NCBI RefSeq assembly: GCF_022024115.1
Contig: NZ_CP091792.1
Coordinates: forward strand, 1,674,001-1,738,000
Direction of reading: 5' to 3'
DNA from: Prevotella communis
Lineage (GTDB): Bacteria; Bacteroidota; Bacteroidia; Bacteroidales; Bacteroidaceae
Length of the DNA: 64,000 nt
The position numbers and the translations under genes are program-made. The notes beneath the pieces are model-generated. The model was not told the DNA's origin, ran no database searches, and was given only the letters and a program-made list of their open reading frames with translations. Within the stretch, counting starts at the first letter, position 1, and the number at the start of each line of letters is the position of its first letter. Below, one piece after another: positions 28,875 to 38,554 of this stretch.

Positions 28875-29384
28875 TTAATCCTCCTTTTTACGTGATACAA
28901 CCAAACCGCCGATGATACATGCCAGCAGGAATACTGAGATAAACTCGAACGGCAACACATACTGATACTTGTCGCTACCCAGCAGGGCGGTACCAATCTG
29001 GTCCATAGGCAACTCGTCGGTCGTAGCGGCGCTGATAAAGCTGTTCTTCAGGAAAACAACAACTACCGTTGCCAGGCCTACCACAGAGAGAAGCAAGCCC
29101 TGAAGCATGCGTGAGCACTTGATATGCTCTACTATACCCTGCAGTGTCTGCTTGCTAACCAACTGGATGACAAACACGTAGATCATCGTTACGCCACCAG
29201 CGTATACAGCAATCTGAGCAGCACCCAGGTAGGTGTAATCGAGCAGGAAGTAAAGACCTGCTACGCCAAAGAGCACGAACAACATATATGTTGCAGCTCT
29301 CATGATTCGCTTTGTTGTCACGCACAACAGGGCAGAACCCAGGATGACAACAGCGAGAATAGAAAATACTACTATACTAGCCAT
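28875..29384 (-). CDS. nuoJ: Complex I subunit NuoJ
   Basis: 169 residues, five membrane helices. The NuoJ hallmark LGAAQIAVYAGGVTMIYVFVIQL is present, with the proximal FGVAGLYFLLDYTY. It is eight nt after nuoI. Confidence 0.94.
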   Translation of the reverse strand: MASIVVFSILAVVILGSALLCVTTKRIMRAATYMLFVLFGVAGLYFLLDYTYLGAAQIAVYAGGVTMIYVFVIQLVSKQTLQGIVEHIKCSRMLQGLLLSVVGLATVVVVFLKNSFISAATTDELPMDQIGTALLGSDKYQYVLPFEFISVFLLACIIGGLVVSRKKED

Positions 29385-29392
29385 AGTGCGGT

Positions 29393-29938
29393 TTACTTCT
29401 TTTTAGTGTTAAACTTACCGACCTGCCAGTCAGCGCCGCCCTCCAGGATGTTGGGCAGTGAACCGCCCTGATAAACCTCCTTGTCGAGGTGGAGCACCAG
29501 AGAGTCACGACTGAACGTGGCATTCTCGAAGTCGTTGGTAAACTCAATAGCGTCGAAGTTGCAGGCGTTAGTACAGAGCTGGCAGAACATGCAGTCGCCC
29601 AGGTCGTACTGATAATCGTCGAGCACCTTTTTCTTCTTACCCGTCTCAGGATCCTCCTGCATGTGGGCAGTAATCTTGATAGTGCCGTTAGGACAAGCCT
29701 TCTCACACAGCGTGCAGGCTGTGCACTTATAGGCGCCGTCTTCGTTGCGCTTGAAGACCAGACGTCCGCGATGACGCTTTGACACGTGGAGTGTGGTCTT
29801 ACGGTTCTCAGGGTACTGCTCAGTACACTTGTTGGTCCAGTAGTCCTTGAAGTACTCACCGATGGTGACCTTCATACCGGTGGCCAACGTCTTGATGCCG
29901 TGCCCTATTTCTCCGAAATATGATTTATTATCTTCCAT
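29393..29938 (-). CDS. nuoI: Complex I subunit NuoI, two [4Fe-4S] clusters
   Basis: 181 residues. Two ferredoxin motifs bind clusters N6a and N6b: CTACTLCEKACP and CMFCQLCTNACN, each with the CxxCxxCxxxC pattern. HRGRLVFKRNEDGAYKCTAC is typical. It relays electrons to NuoB. The clusters are intact even though the NADH-oxidising NuoEFG module is not encoded here. Confidence 0.95.
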   Translation of the reverse strand: MEDNKSYFGEIGHGIKTLATGMKVTIGEYFKDYWTNKCTEQYPENRKTTLHVSKRHRGRLVFKRNEDGAYKCTACTLCEKACPNGTIKITAHMQEDPETGKKKKVLDDYQYDLGDCMFCQLCTNACNFDAIEFTNDFENATFSRDSLVLHLDKEVYQGGSLPNILEGGADWQVGKFNTKKK

Positions 29939-29949
29939 TTTGCTATACC

Positions 29950-31047
29950 TTATTTAATATAAAGTCCGAAAGCCACGATGACCGTCATCAGCACCAGGTT
30001 GATGAGTGCCAGCGGCATGAGGTACTTCCACTCCAACTTCAGGATCTGGTCGATACGCAGACGTGGGAAGGTCCACTTGATCCACATGAGCAACCATACC
30101 AGCAGGAAGGCCTTACCCATGAACCACACAATACCGGGGATATACTGCATCACCTCGTCGAACGCCTCGACACCAATCTGGATAGGTGCCCATCCGCCCA
30201 GGAATACGGTGGCAGCAATACCTGCAATGATAAAGAGGTTCAGGAACTCGGCCAGGTAGAAGAAGCCGAAGCCCATACCAGAATACTCAGTGTGGTGACC
30301 AGCTGTCAGCTCACTCTCAGCCTCGGCCATGTCGAACGGGCCGCGGTTGGCCTCTGCATTACCTGCTACGAGGAATACGAGGAAAGCGATGATAGCGGGC
30401 ACATGACCCTGTACGATGAGCCATCCCCAAGGTCCGGCCTGAGCCTCCACGATACCGCTCACCTGCATCGTACCAGTCAGGATGACAGCCGTAATCAGGC
30501 AGAGGCAGAGAGACATCTCGTAAGAAATCATCTGTACGGCAGCACGCATGGCTGACACCACAGAGTACTTGTTGTTAGAGCCCCAACCTGCGAGGAAGAT
30601 ACCCACCACGCCAATAGAAGAGATGGCGGTAAGCAGGAAAACACCTACGTTGAAGTCGAGGATTTGGGCACCACGGTTCCAGGGCAGGAAGGCAAAAGCG
30701 CCTACAGAGCCGATGATAACCAGGAAGGGAGCTACGATGTAGAGCAGCTTGTCGGCCTTGTCAACGAAGAAGATCTCCTTGATGAGCATCTTCAGCACGT
30801 CGGCCAGCACCTGCATCAAGCCCCAGGGTCCTACGCGAACCGGGCCGATACGGCACTGGAAGTAGGCGCAGACCTTACGCTCCATGAAAATCAGTATCAT
30901 AGCGATTACAGAGTAGGCGCCCAGGATTGCAGAACCCACGAGAACGCACTCAATCAGAATCGCAAAGAACTCGCTCAGTCCCAGTGTCTGCAGGAGCAGC
31001 TCATGAAACCAAGTGGTCACTTGTGAAAAATCAAATATATGTTCCAT
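29950..31047 (-). CDS. nuoH: Complex I subunit NuoH
   Basis: 365 residues with about eight helices. NuoH signatures: FMERKVCAYFQCRIGPVRVGPWGLMQVLAD, GWGSNNKYSVVSAMRAAVQMISYE, NRGPFDMAEAESELTAGHHTEYSG and WMGKAFLLVWLLMWIKWTFPRLRIDQ (W is F in part). It links the membrane arm to the quinone site. Confidence 0.96.
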   Translation of the reverse strand: MEHIFDFSQVTTWFHELLLQTLGLSEFFAILIECVLVGSAILGAYSVIAMILIFMERKVCAYFQCRIGPVRVGPWGLMQVLADVLKMLIKEIFFVDKADKLLYIVAPFLVIIGSVGAFAFLPWNRGAQILDFNVGVFLLTAISSIGVVGIFLAGWGSNNKYSVVSAMRAAVQMISYEMSLCLCLITAVILTGTMQVSGIVEAQAGPWGWLIVQGHVPAIIAFLVFLVAGNAEANRGPFDMAEAESELTAGHHTEYSGMGFGFFYLAEFLNLFIIAGIAATVFLGGWAPIQIGVEAFDEVMQYIPGIVWFMGKAFLLVWLLMWIKWTFPRLRIDQILKLEWKYLMPLALINLVLMTVIVAFGLYIK

Positions 31048-31055
31048 AGTTTGTT

Positions 31056-32621
31056 TTATCTGTCGATGTCAGGTATAACAATATCGATAGCAGCGCCAGT
31101 AGTCACCAGGTCGGCAATCTTCTGTCCGCGCAGCATCGGATCGAGTGCACCAACGAGCGAGAGACCCATAGGACGCATCTTCATGCGGTAAGGACTCTTG
31201 TCGCCCTTAGAATCGAGGTATACGCCAAACTCACCTGCAGCACCCTCTACAGAGAAGTACCACTGTCCCTCGGGCACCTTGATGATAGGCTTCTGCTTCA
31301 CGTAGAAGTCGCCCTCAGGAATATTGTCGATGAGCTGCTCGATGATGTTCAGGCTCTGGTACATCTCGTTGATATGCACGAGGTAACGACCCATAGAGTC
31401 GCAGCTGTCAAGAGTGATCTGTTCGAAGTTCACCTTGTCATACATATCATAAGGATGGTTCTTACGCACGTCGTTCTTCCAGCCAGAAGCACGGCCGGCA
31501 GGACCCGTCACACCATAGTTGATACAGTCGTCGAGTGACATAGGACCAACGTTCTCCAGACGGTTGTGAGCGATGATATTGTCACCAAACACATCCATAT
31601 ACTCCTTAATCATCGGACGCAGGTACTTGCACAGCTCCTTCACATTCTTCACGAAGTTGGGATCGATATCGTCCTGCAGTCCACCGATGCGGTAGTAGTT
31701 CTGGATCAGGCGTCCGCCAGTTGTCTCCTCCATCACGTTCAGCACATGCTCACGGTCGCGCATACCGTAAAGGAAGGCGGTGAGAGCACCCAGGTCCTGA
31801 GCGCAGCAAGAAGTAAACAGCAAGTGACTGTCCAGACGCTGCAGCTCGTCCATGATGGTACGGATATAGTGGATACGGTCGGTCAGTTCCACCTCCATAG
31901 CCTCCTCGATAACGCCCACCAGCGCATGACGCTGCTGCATGGCGCAGAGATAGTTCAGGCGGTCGGTCAGCGCCAGTGTCTGAGGATAAGTCATTGACTC
32001 CCACATCTTCTCGATACCACGGTGGATATAACCCAGATGGGGATAGATGCGCTTCACGGTCTCACCGTTCAGTACGGTCTGCAGACGGAGCACACCGTGA
32101 GTAGAGGGGTGCTGAGGACCGATGTTGATGACGTAGTCGTCGGAAGTGAAGAGCTTGTTCTCCTTCTTCTGCAGACGGCCGTCGCGGTCGAGAGAATACT
32201 CCAGGCCATAGTCGGGCTCGTTATCATCCTCCAGCGTATACTCGTCGGTAGCCTTGAAGTCCTTGCGCAGGGGATAACCCTTGAAGTCGTTGCGCAGGAA
32301 CAGGCGACGCATGTCGGGGTGTCCCAGGAACTTAATGCCGAGGAAGTCGAAGCACTCACGCTCCAGCAGGTCGGCACCCTTCCAGATGTTAACCACGGTA
32401 GGAATGACACTCTCGCCATCCACCACCTTTGCCAGCATCTTCACGCTGACGCGCTCGTGGTTCTCCGTGTTCTCAAGGATATATACACAGCCAAGACCTT
32501 CTTCTTCGCCGAAGTCCTCGCCAACGATGGTCACCAGGAAGTCGAAGTGCTTCTTGTCTTTCAAGTTCTGCATCTCCTGTGCGAACTTGTCAAAATCAAA
32601 TACAAGATGATTCAGTTTCAT
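31056..32621 (-). CDS. nuoCD: Complex I fused subunit NuoCD
   Basis: 521 residues, a fusion of NuoC (residues about 1-135: LERECFDFLGIKFLGHPDMRRLFLRNDFKG type, PLRKDF) and NuoD (from about 155: VINIGPQHPSTHGVLRLQTV, LGYIHRGIEKMWESMTYPQ, RLNYLCAMQQRHALVGVIEE). The NuoD part includes the quinone-binding His in GPQHPSTHG. The start overlaps the nuoB stop as ATGA, a coupled junction. The fusion is common in several phyla, including Bacteroidetes. Confidence 0.96.
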   Translation of the reverse strand: MKLNHLVFDFDKFAQEMQNLKDKKHFDFLVTIVGEDFGEEEGLGCVYILENTENHERVSVKMLAKVVDGESVIPTVVNIWKGADLLERECFDFLGIKFLGHPDMRRLFLRNDFKGYPLRKDFKATDEYTLEDDNEPDYGLEYSLDRDGRLQKKENKLFTSDDYVINIGPQHPSTHGVLRLQTVLNGETVKRIYPHLGYIHRGIEKMWESMTYPQTLALTDRLNYLCAMQQRHALVGVIEEAMEVELTDRIHYIRTIMDELQRLDSHLLFTSCCAQDLGALTAFLYGMRDREHVLNVMEETTGGRLIQNYYRIGGLQDDIDPNFVKNVKELCKYLRPMIKEYMDVFGDNIIAHNRLENVGPMSLDDCINYGVTGPAGRASGWKNDVRKNHPYDMYDKVNFEQITLDSCDSMGRYLVHINEMYQSLNIIEQLIDNIPEGDFYVKQKPIIKVPEGQWYFSVEGAAGEFGVYLDSKGDKSPYRMKMRPMGLSLVGALDPMLRGQKIADLVTTGAAIDIVIPDIDR

Positions 32622-33322
32622 TTCGCTTCCTCCTGTTCTTTTTTAAGTGATTCAGTAAACTCGGCAGGTACCTCAGTCACCACGATGGGCTTCTTGCCAC
32701 CGCGTCCGTAGGTCAGTTCCTCGTTAGAGACGCCCAGGGCAGCCTCTTCCTTGGTCTGCTTATGGTTGGCACCACCAAAGAATTTCTCAATCTTCACCTT
32801 ACGCTGCAGCTGCATCATACCGTAGAGGATGGCCTCCGGACGGGGAGGACAGCCAGGAATGAATACGTCCACGGGAACGATTTCCTCGATACCCTTTACT
32901 ACGTGATAGCTCTGCTTGAAGGGACCGCCACTGATGGCGCAGCCACCAACGGCAACCACATACTTAGGCTCTGCCATCTCGTCGTACAGACGCTTCAGTG
33001 CAGGAGCCATCTTGTGTGTGATAGTACCAGCACACATAATCAGGTCGGCCTGACGTGGTGAGTTACGTGTCACCTCGAAGCCAAAGCGTGAGAAGTCATA
33101 GCGTGAACAACCGCAAGCCATGAATTCAATACCGCAGCATGAAGTGGCGAAAGTGAGTGACCACAGTGAGTTAGAACGTCCCCAGTTAATCAGGGAATCC
33201 AAGTTACCGGTTACGACGTTGACACCGCCCTCATGGAGCTCGTCAACGATTTTCTCCAACGACTCGTTATCCTTGAACTCGTCGTATGGCAGAGACTTGA
33301 TTGATGGTTTTCTTACTTCCAT
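32618..33322 (-). CDS. nuoB: Complex I subunit NuoB, [4Fe-4S] N2
   Basis: 234 residues from the ATG at 33322, which is preceded by aaaggag. A longer frame would run deep into nuoA. The N2 cluster ligands are in ATSCCGIEFMACGCSRYDF, in IMCAGTITHKM and in FIPGCPPRPEAILYGMMQLQ. The C-terminal 50 residues are a charged extension (KQTKEEAALGVSNEELTYGR) not needed in E. coli NuoB. Confidence 0.95.
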   Translation of the reverse strand: MEVRKPSIKSLPYDEFKDNESLEKIVDELHEGGVNVVTGNLDSLINWGRSNSLWSLTFATSCCGIEFMACGCSRYDFSRFGFEVTRNSPRQADLIMCAGTITHKMAPALKRLYDEMAEPKYVVAVGGCAISGGPFKQSYHVVKGIEEIVPVDVFIPGCPPRPEAILYGMMQLQRKVKIEKFFGGANHKQTKEEAALGVSNEELTYGRGGKKPIVVTEVPAEFTESLKKEQEEAK

Positions 33323-33663
33323 TCCAGTGCTCCTTTCCGCCAAGCATAAGCCAAGCCAAATACTAATACTACCAGGAAGAACCCGATTGACAGCAGAGCC
33401 ATCGGTCCGAAGTCCTTCACAACCACAGCCCACGGATACAGAAACACGGTTTCTACATCGAACATGAGAAAGAGGATGGCAAACAAATAATAACCTACGT
33501 TAATGGGAATCCAACTGGATCCGTGCGTTGGGATACCGCACTCAAACGGCTCTCCCTTAATCTTGTTATAAGAACGCGGACCCAATAGTTTTGCCATCAC
33601 ATAGGCAGCTGCCACCAGTGTAATAGCCGTCATGAGGACGGTAATTAACATTGTGAAATTCAT
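33313..33663 (-). CDS. nuoA: Complex I subunit NuoA
   Basis: 116 residues, three helices. FECGIPTHGSSWIPINVGYYLFAILFLMFDVETVFLYPWA is the classical NuoA region with its conserved acidic residues (seen in two overlapping stretches, residues about 40-80). It overlaps nuoB by 10 nt. It is the first gene of the 11-subunit operon, with the promoter box 42 nt upstream. Confidence 0.95.
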   Translation of the reverse strand: MNFTMLITVLMTAITLVAAAYVMAKLLGPRSYNKIKGEPFECGIPTHGSSWIPINVGYYLFAILFLMFDVETVFLYPWAVVVKDFGPMALLSIGFFLVVLVFGLAYAWRKGALEWK

Positions 33664-33704
33664 AAACTATTTAATGTTATAACAATATTGTTCTTAATAG
33701 CGGC

Positions 33705-33714
33705 TGCAAAGGTA
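33705..33714 (-). promoter_or_regulatory. -7 promoter box of the nuo operon
   Basis: Minus-strand TACCTTTGCA. The divergent box for the TonB receptor starts 45 bp away. Confidence 0.75.
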
Positions 33715-33757
33715 CAAAAAAAATACGGAAAATGAATGCGGAATTCATAAATATTTT

Positions 33758-33768
33758 GTACCTTTGCG
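33758..33768 (+). promoter_or_regulatory. -7 promoter box of the TonB receptor gene
   Basis: TACCTTTGCGC, about 25 nt before the ATG at 33792. The short leader leaves no room for a cobalamin riboswitch. Confidence 0.7.
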
Positions 33769-33791
33769 CCGTTTTTTTTAAATAACTCAGT

Positions 33792-35864
33792 ATGTTTAAA
33801 CCTCAATTTCAGAAACGCCAGGTAATGGTATTCCACCAATTCCAGCGAAAAGGCTATTCCCTCTTCGCTGCATTGGGTCGTGAAGTTGTCATTTCTGTGC
33901 TCAGCGTTGCTACCTTGTCGGCTAGCAAAGCTGCCAGCATCAGCGATGAGACTTTCCGTGTGGATTCTACCAAGGCGACTGCCCGTGAGGTGACGCTAGA
34001 TGATGTATGCGTCACAGGCTCCAGGGCACCCCTGACCGTGAGTCAGGCTGCGAGAATGGTAACTGTACTGAGCCGCGAGGATATTGCGCAGGCGCCAGTA
34101 CAAAGTGTTAACGATTTGCTGAAGATGGCCGTTGGTGTAGATGTCAGGCAACGAGGCCCGCTAGGCTCCCAGACCGACATCAGTATAAGAGGCGGCACCC
34201 AAGAGCAAATCGTTGTGTTATTAAACGGCATCAATATCTGCGACCCCCAGACGGGACACAACACCTTTGATCTTCCTTGTGACCTTTCCGACATTATCAG
34301 GGTAGAAGTGCTGGAAGGACCTGCCGGACGCGTTTATGGCACGTCATCACTTGTTGGTGCCATCAACATCGTCACCTCAGCCCACAAGGACAGCGGAAAC
34401 AGTGCGGATATCAGTCTGGAAGCAGGCTCTTTTGGCTATGCCAAAGTGGGTGCTGCCGGCAGTTATGCCCCCGGCAGCGTACCGCTGACCTCCCGTCTGT
34501 CGTGTTCGTACGCCCGTTCCGATGGCTATTCGCGTTCACGGGCAGGTAGGCTGAACACCGACTTCAGTGGTGCGAAAGCCTTTTATCAGGGTGCTTATGA
34601 TGATGACCGGATAAAGCTCTCATGGCACGCCGGACTGTCGGACAAGGGGTGGGGGTCAGGTACATTTTATGCTACTCCCCGCTGGCAGGCCGACGAACAG
34701 TATGAGCATACCACGAAGGTACATACCGCCTTGCAGGGAGAAAATAAAGATGGTGTCTTGCACTTCCAGCCGTCCGTCTACTGGAACCATTACCAGGACC
34801 GGTACGAAGGTTACCGGGGACGCCCAAACACCATGAAGTATAATTATAACCGATGTGACGTATACGGCTTAAAGCTAAATAGTTACTTTGACTGGCTCTG
34901 CGGACGTACAGCACTAGGCGCGGAGATACGCAACGAAGACTTGGTGAGTGGTAACCTGGGCGAACCGCTATCCCGCACGCATCATATCAGTGGTACCGAC
35001 CGCGACTATACGCTGGGCGTGAACCGTACGAATATCAGTGCCCACCTGGAGCATAATGTGATATTCGACCACCTGACCATTTCCGCTGGCTTCGTGGCAG
35101 CAAAGAGCTCGTGGAGCAACATGAACATGACCATCTACCCGGGTCTTGACGTGAGCTATGTGATGGGCCGCGTGAAACTCTTCGCATCCTATAACTCCTC
35201 CCTCCGTCTGCCCTCCTTTACGGAGATGTACTATAAGTTGCAGGGCTATGCCGCCGACCCCCATCTGAAACCGGAGGAGATGCAGGCCGTTGAACTGGGT
35301 TCGCAGATCCATACCCCTGTGGTCAGCGCGAAGGTATCGGCCTATTACCACCACGGTAAGAATATGATAGACTGGATTATGGATACGACGCAGGGCGAAC
35401 AGGCACAGTGGCAGAGCGTGAACCACACCCAGCTCAATGCCTACGGACTGGAAGCCGCCCTGCAGGTACCTGTGAAGATTGGTCAGTTCGACTTGTCGTA
35501 TAGCTATATCTATCAGGATAAAGCCAACGAGCCCGGCATCGTGTCGCAGTATGCCCTGGAGTATCTGCGCCATAAACTGGTAGCCGGTCTGCAGACCAAG
35601 GAGTGGCGTGGCATCAGCATGCGTCTCAACTGCCGTTGGCAGGACCGTGTGGGCGCCTATACCAGTTTCGACGGCACCCTGTGCGACTACCGTCCCTACG
35701 CACTGGTAGATGCCCGTATCCAGAAACAGACACAGCGCTATATGGTTTATGTCGAAGCCAACAACCTGTTTGACAACCGCTCGTATGTGGATTTCGGCAA
35801 CGTGCAGCAGCCCGGCCTATGGGTTGTCACAGGCCTCAAAATCTACTTGCACAGCAGGCGGTAA
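33792..35864 (+). CDS. TonB-dependent outer-membrane receptor, BtuB-like
   Basis: 690 residues. The N-terminus has an extended basic leader (RKGYSLFAALGREVVISVL) before the hydrophobic core, a style seen in Bacteroidales BtuB-like receptors. A Met at residue 12 could be the true start. The plug is clear: VCVTGSRAPLTVSQAARMVT, REDIAQAPVQSVNDLLKMA, GVDVRQRGPLGSQTDISIRG, VEVLEGPAGRVYGTSSLVGA. A 22-strand-like barrel follows, ending in GLWVVTGLKIYLHSRR. Possible cargo is a corrinoid or siderophore; not decidable here. The 3' end overlaps addB on the opposite strand by 22 bp. Confidence 0.88.
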   Translation: MFKPQFQKRQVMVFHQFQRKGYSLFAALGREVVISVLSVATLSASKAASISDETFRVDSTKATAREVTLDDVCVTGSRAPLTVSQAARMVTVLSREDIAQAPVQSVNDLLKMAVGVDVRQRGPLGSQTDISIRGGTQEQIVVLLNGINICDPQTGHNTFDLPCDLSDIIRVEVLEGPAGRVYGTSSLVGAINIVTSAHKDSGNSADISLEAGSFGYAKVGAAGSYAPGSVPLTSRLSCSYARSDGYSRSRAGRLNTDFSGAKAFYQGAYDDDRIKLSWHAGLSDKGWGSGTFYATPRWQADEQYEHTTKVHTALQGENKDGVLHFQPSVYWNHYQDRYEGYRGRPNTMKYNYNRCDVYGLKLNSYFDWLCGRTALGAEIRNEDLVSGNLGEPLSRTHHISGTDRDYTLGVNRTNISAHLEHNVIFDHLTISAGFVAAKSSWSNMNMTIYPGLDVSYVMGRVKLFASYNSSLRLPSFTEMYYKLQGYAADPHLKPEEMQAVELGSQIHTPVVSAKVSAYYHHGKNMIDWIMDTTQGEQAQWQSVNHTQLNAYGLEAALQVPVKIGQFDLSYSYIYQDKANEPGIVSQYALEYLRHKLVAGLQTKEWRGISMRLNCRWQDRVGAYTSFDGTLCDYRPYALVDARIQKQTQRYMVYVEANNLFDNRSYVDFGNVQQPGLWVVTGLKIYLHSRR

Positions 35865-38554
35865 GGACAGTACGTGCAACGCTCCCGTTGTTCGGTAGGC
35901 TGATACGGGATATCCGCATTAAACATATCGTCAACGGTTGTACGCAGCAGTTCCATGAACCGTGAAATATTTGGCCCCACATCTGTGATAGGCTCACGTC
36001 CGAAGCAGAGCGTGGGGTCATAGTCTTTTCCGGCCGAGTGCTGGATGAAGAGCAGGGCAGGGGATACCGGTACTTCGGGGTACTTTTTCTTGACGAGCGC
36101 CGCATACAGGAAGGTCTGCAGGTAATAGTCGCTGTGGTTGGCCAGACTCTCCTGCTTGAAGATAGCATCCACGTCAGCCAGCCCTTTCACGTTGCCGCCA
36201 CCCGTCTTGTAGTCAATCACGCGAATCCTCTCCACGCCATCCTTCACAATACGGTCCAGTCGGTCTATGCGTCCGCCGATGACGGTGCTGATATGCGGTG
36301 TCTGGAACGTATCGCGCACATCCGTCTCCAGTCCGATGATACTGAACGGTGCCAGCTCGTGGTCCAACTGAAGCAGCTGGCGCAGGTAGTGTATCAGCAC
36401 CTGACGGTTGATAATCTGCAGTCCGTTGAGCCGCTTCGTATCCAGCGACGCCACCTTCAGCTCCTTCTGTATCGCCTCGTCAATCACCCGTTCTATCTCA
36501 CTGTCGTTCTTCAGCAGTTCCTCGATATCACTCTTCTGTATCTGGTGGCTCCTTGACAGCATCCGCTCGTAGAGCTGTTGCGAAGCCTCGTGGAAGATAT
36601 TTCCGAACACGCGGTTGTCGATGGTCTCCTCCATATCCTCCTCAGGCTCAAGCAGTCCGCACTCATACTTGTAGTAATAGCGCAGCTGACAGCGCATATA
36701 GGTGTTGATAGCCGTTGGTGTGAGGAAGCCCAACTGCTTTTTCTTCTCCATCCTGATGACCGGCGGATTGCTGCGCATGATGGCAGCTGGCGTCTGGATG
36801 GCGTTGAAATGTATCTGATGCTGGTTGTCCTCCACCATCATCTGCAACATGAAGCGCGACATCTCGCCAGCCTTGCCGTCGGTCGTGCTGTTGTTATACA
36901 GTATCGTGATATCCGACGCACGCTGCAGCAGCCGGTGGAAATAATAGCTGTAGATAGCCACCTTGTGGTCGATGGTCGTCAAACCGTTGGCATCACGGAT
37001 GGTATAGGGGATAAACGACGTATCGTTGACACCACGGGGCATGTTGCCCTCGTTGCACGACAGGAGCAGCACATGCTCGAAGTCCAGGTTACGCGTCTCG
37101 AGCACGCCCATAATCTGGATACCCTCTATCGGTTCGCCGTGGAAGGGCACGCTGGTCGACTGTATCAGCTGGTTCATCAGTCGCTGCAGGGTGTTGTCGT
37201 CTACGGTGAGGTCCCCGCTCTCCACCAGCGCCTGCAACCTGTTCAGCAATGTGTAGCAGCGGAACAGGCACTCCTGGAACAGCGGGTCGTCATCATGGAT
37301 GCAGCGGGCTATATGCAGGATGATGGTACGCATCCATTCCAGCAGGGCCGTCTTCTCCTCCAGCAACCCGCGCACGTCGTCCTCGTCCAGTTGTGCCATA
37401 TAGGGATGACGCAGTACGGCATCCAGATAGCGCTTGCGGAAATAGTTGCGCTGCGGGTCGTAACCCAGCAGACGCAGTTCGCAGAGCAGGGTGATGAGCG
37501 AAGCCACAGGCGACTGTGCCAGCGGATATCCGGTGGTGATGTTCACCTTCTCCACCTCATCCGGAATACAATGGACCACAGCCGGCAGCAACGCCTCGTT
37601 GCACAGCACCACCGCCGTCTTGCTGCCAGCCTCTATGCGTCCGTTCCCGCGCAACCACTGACTGACAAACCGTGCCTGCGCATTCTCCGTGGTCGATGAG
37701 ACATAGTGAATCTCCTTGGCCTTGGCATATTGGTTATAGATGGCATCATCCTCCACGTCAAACTCATTGGGGAAGTCGGCCATCAGTCGCTTGATATAGA
37801 ACCCCGACTCATTATCGTGCATGTACGACTTGTCAAAATCCCAGTAAAAATGGGCCTTTCCTTGCTCCTGCAGATACCTGAACACACATTGTTCTACGGG
37901 CTGCACCAGGTTGAAGCCCACAAACAGGTAGGTCTCGTAGGTCGTGGCCGACGGATGCAGGTTCTCGGCAACCTGCCTGTACAGGGCACCCTCGTAAGCC
38001 AGTCCCTGCTTCGCCAGACGCTCGTTGAAATCATGATAGATAGCCCCAATCTTCGACCAGATATTCAGGAACCGCTGCTTCAGGATGGTGTCCTGGTCGT
38101 CCGAGAAATTCCTGAAGAACCGTTTGATAGCCTCACGCTGTTCGTCGGTGAGGTGACTCACGTCGTCGTACTCGTGGATATCGCGCAGATTGGCAAACAC
38201 CTTGTCGGCATTCGCCATATTCTTGTCCAGGTCGTCGAAATCGGCCAGCAGCAGCTGTCCCCAACTGTAGAAATGATCCAGCGACTCGTTGGACCCGGTG
38301 ATGGTGACAAACGACTTGTACAGGTCGCATACCAGTTTGATGGGGTCGGCCACCTTCAGTTTCCCGTACTCACGAAACAAGTCGCTGATGGTCATGTAGG
38401 CCGGACTCCATATGGGCTTGTCCGACAGCCTTGCCAGCTGACTGTTCAGGAATAGCGACGCACGCTTGTTGGGGAATACCACGGCGACGCGCGACAGGTC
38501 GCTGCCGTATTTCCGTAATATATCCTCTGCTATATATTCTAAGAAAGTACTCAT
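35843..38554 (-). CDS. addB: AddB-like PD-(D/E)XK nuclease subunit
   Basis: 903 residues from the ATG at 38554, which overlaps the addA stop as ATGA and follows gaggtga. It is the helicase-like/nuclease partner of AddA in double-strand break repair. The N-terminal part has a degenerate P-loop region (VVFPNKRASLFLNSQLARL). The C-terminal nuclease domain has GGRIDRLDRIV and RVIDYKTGGG. Iron-sulfur ligands are a Cys in MRCQLRYYYKYECG and the final RCTYCPYRLLCK. This cluster staples the nuclease domain in AddB. It converges with and overlaps the TonB receptor. Confidence 0.88.
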   Translation of the reverse strand: MSTFLEYIAEDILRKYGSDLSRVAVVFPNKRASLFLNSQLARLSDKPIWSPAYMTISDLFREYGKLKVADPIKLVCDLYKSFVTITGSNESLDHFYSWGQLLLADFDDLDKNMANADKVFANLRDIHEYDDVSHLTDEQREAIKRFFRNFSDDQDTILKQRFLNIWSKIGAIYHDFNERLAKQGLAYEGALYRQVAENLHPSATTYETYLFVGFNLVQPVEQCVFRYLQEQGKAHFYWDFDKSYMHDNESGFYIKRLMADFPNEFDVEDDAIYNQYAKAKEIHYVSSTTENAQARFVSQWLRGNGRIEAGSKTAVVLCNEALLPAVVHCIPDEVEKVNITTGYPLAQSPVASLITLLCELRLLGYDPQRNYFRKRYLDAVLRHPYMAQLDEDDVRGLLEEKTALLEWMRTIILHIARCIHDDDPLFQECLFRCYTLLNRLQALVESGDLTVDDNTLQRLMNQLIQSTSVPFHGEPIEGIQIMGVLETRNLDFEHVLLLSCNEGNMPRGVNDTSFIPYTIRDANGLTTIDHKVAIYSYYFHRLLQRASDITILYNNSTTDGKAGEMSRFMLQMMVEDNQHQIHFNAIQTPAAIMRSNPPVIRMEKKKQLGFLTPTAINTYMRCQLRYYYKYECGLLEPEEDMEETIDNRVFGNIFHEASQQLYERMLSRSHQIQKSDIEELLKNDSEIERVIDEAIQKELKVASLDTKRLNGLQIINRQVLIHYLRQLLQLDHELAPFSIIGLETDVRDTFQTPHISTVIGGRIDRLDRIVKDGVERIRVIDYKTGGGNVKGLADVDAIFKQESLANHSDYYLQTFLYAALVKKKYPEVPVSPALLFIQHSAGKDYDPTLCFGREPITDVGPNISRFMELLRTTVDDMFNADIPYQPTEQRERCTYCPYRLLCK

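Noticed and set aside
33769..33791. Cobalamin riboswitch before the BtuB-like receptor
   Set aside because: Only about 25 nt separate the -7 box from the start codon, too short for any riboswitch.
36578..37699. 373-codon plus-strand frame, with others at 36038, 37706 and 39562
   Set aside because: Antisense shadows of addB and addA caused by high third-position GC in those genes. No recognisable domains.
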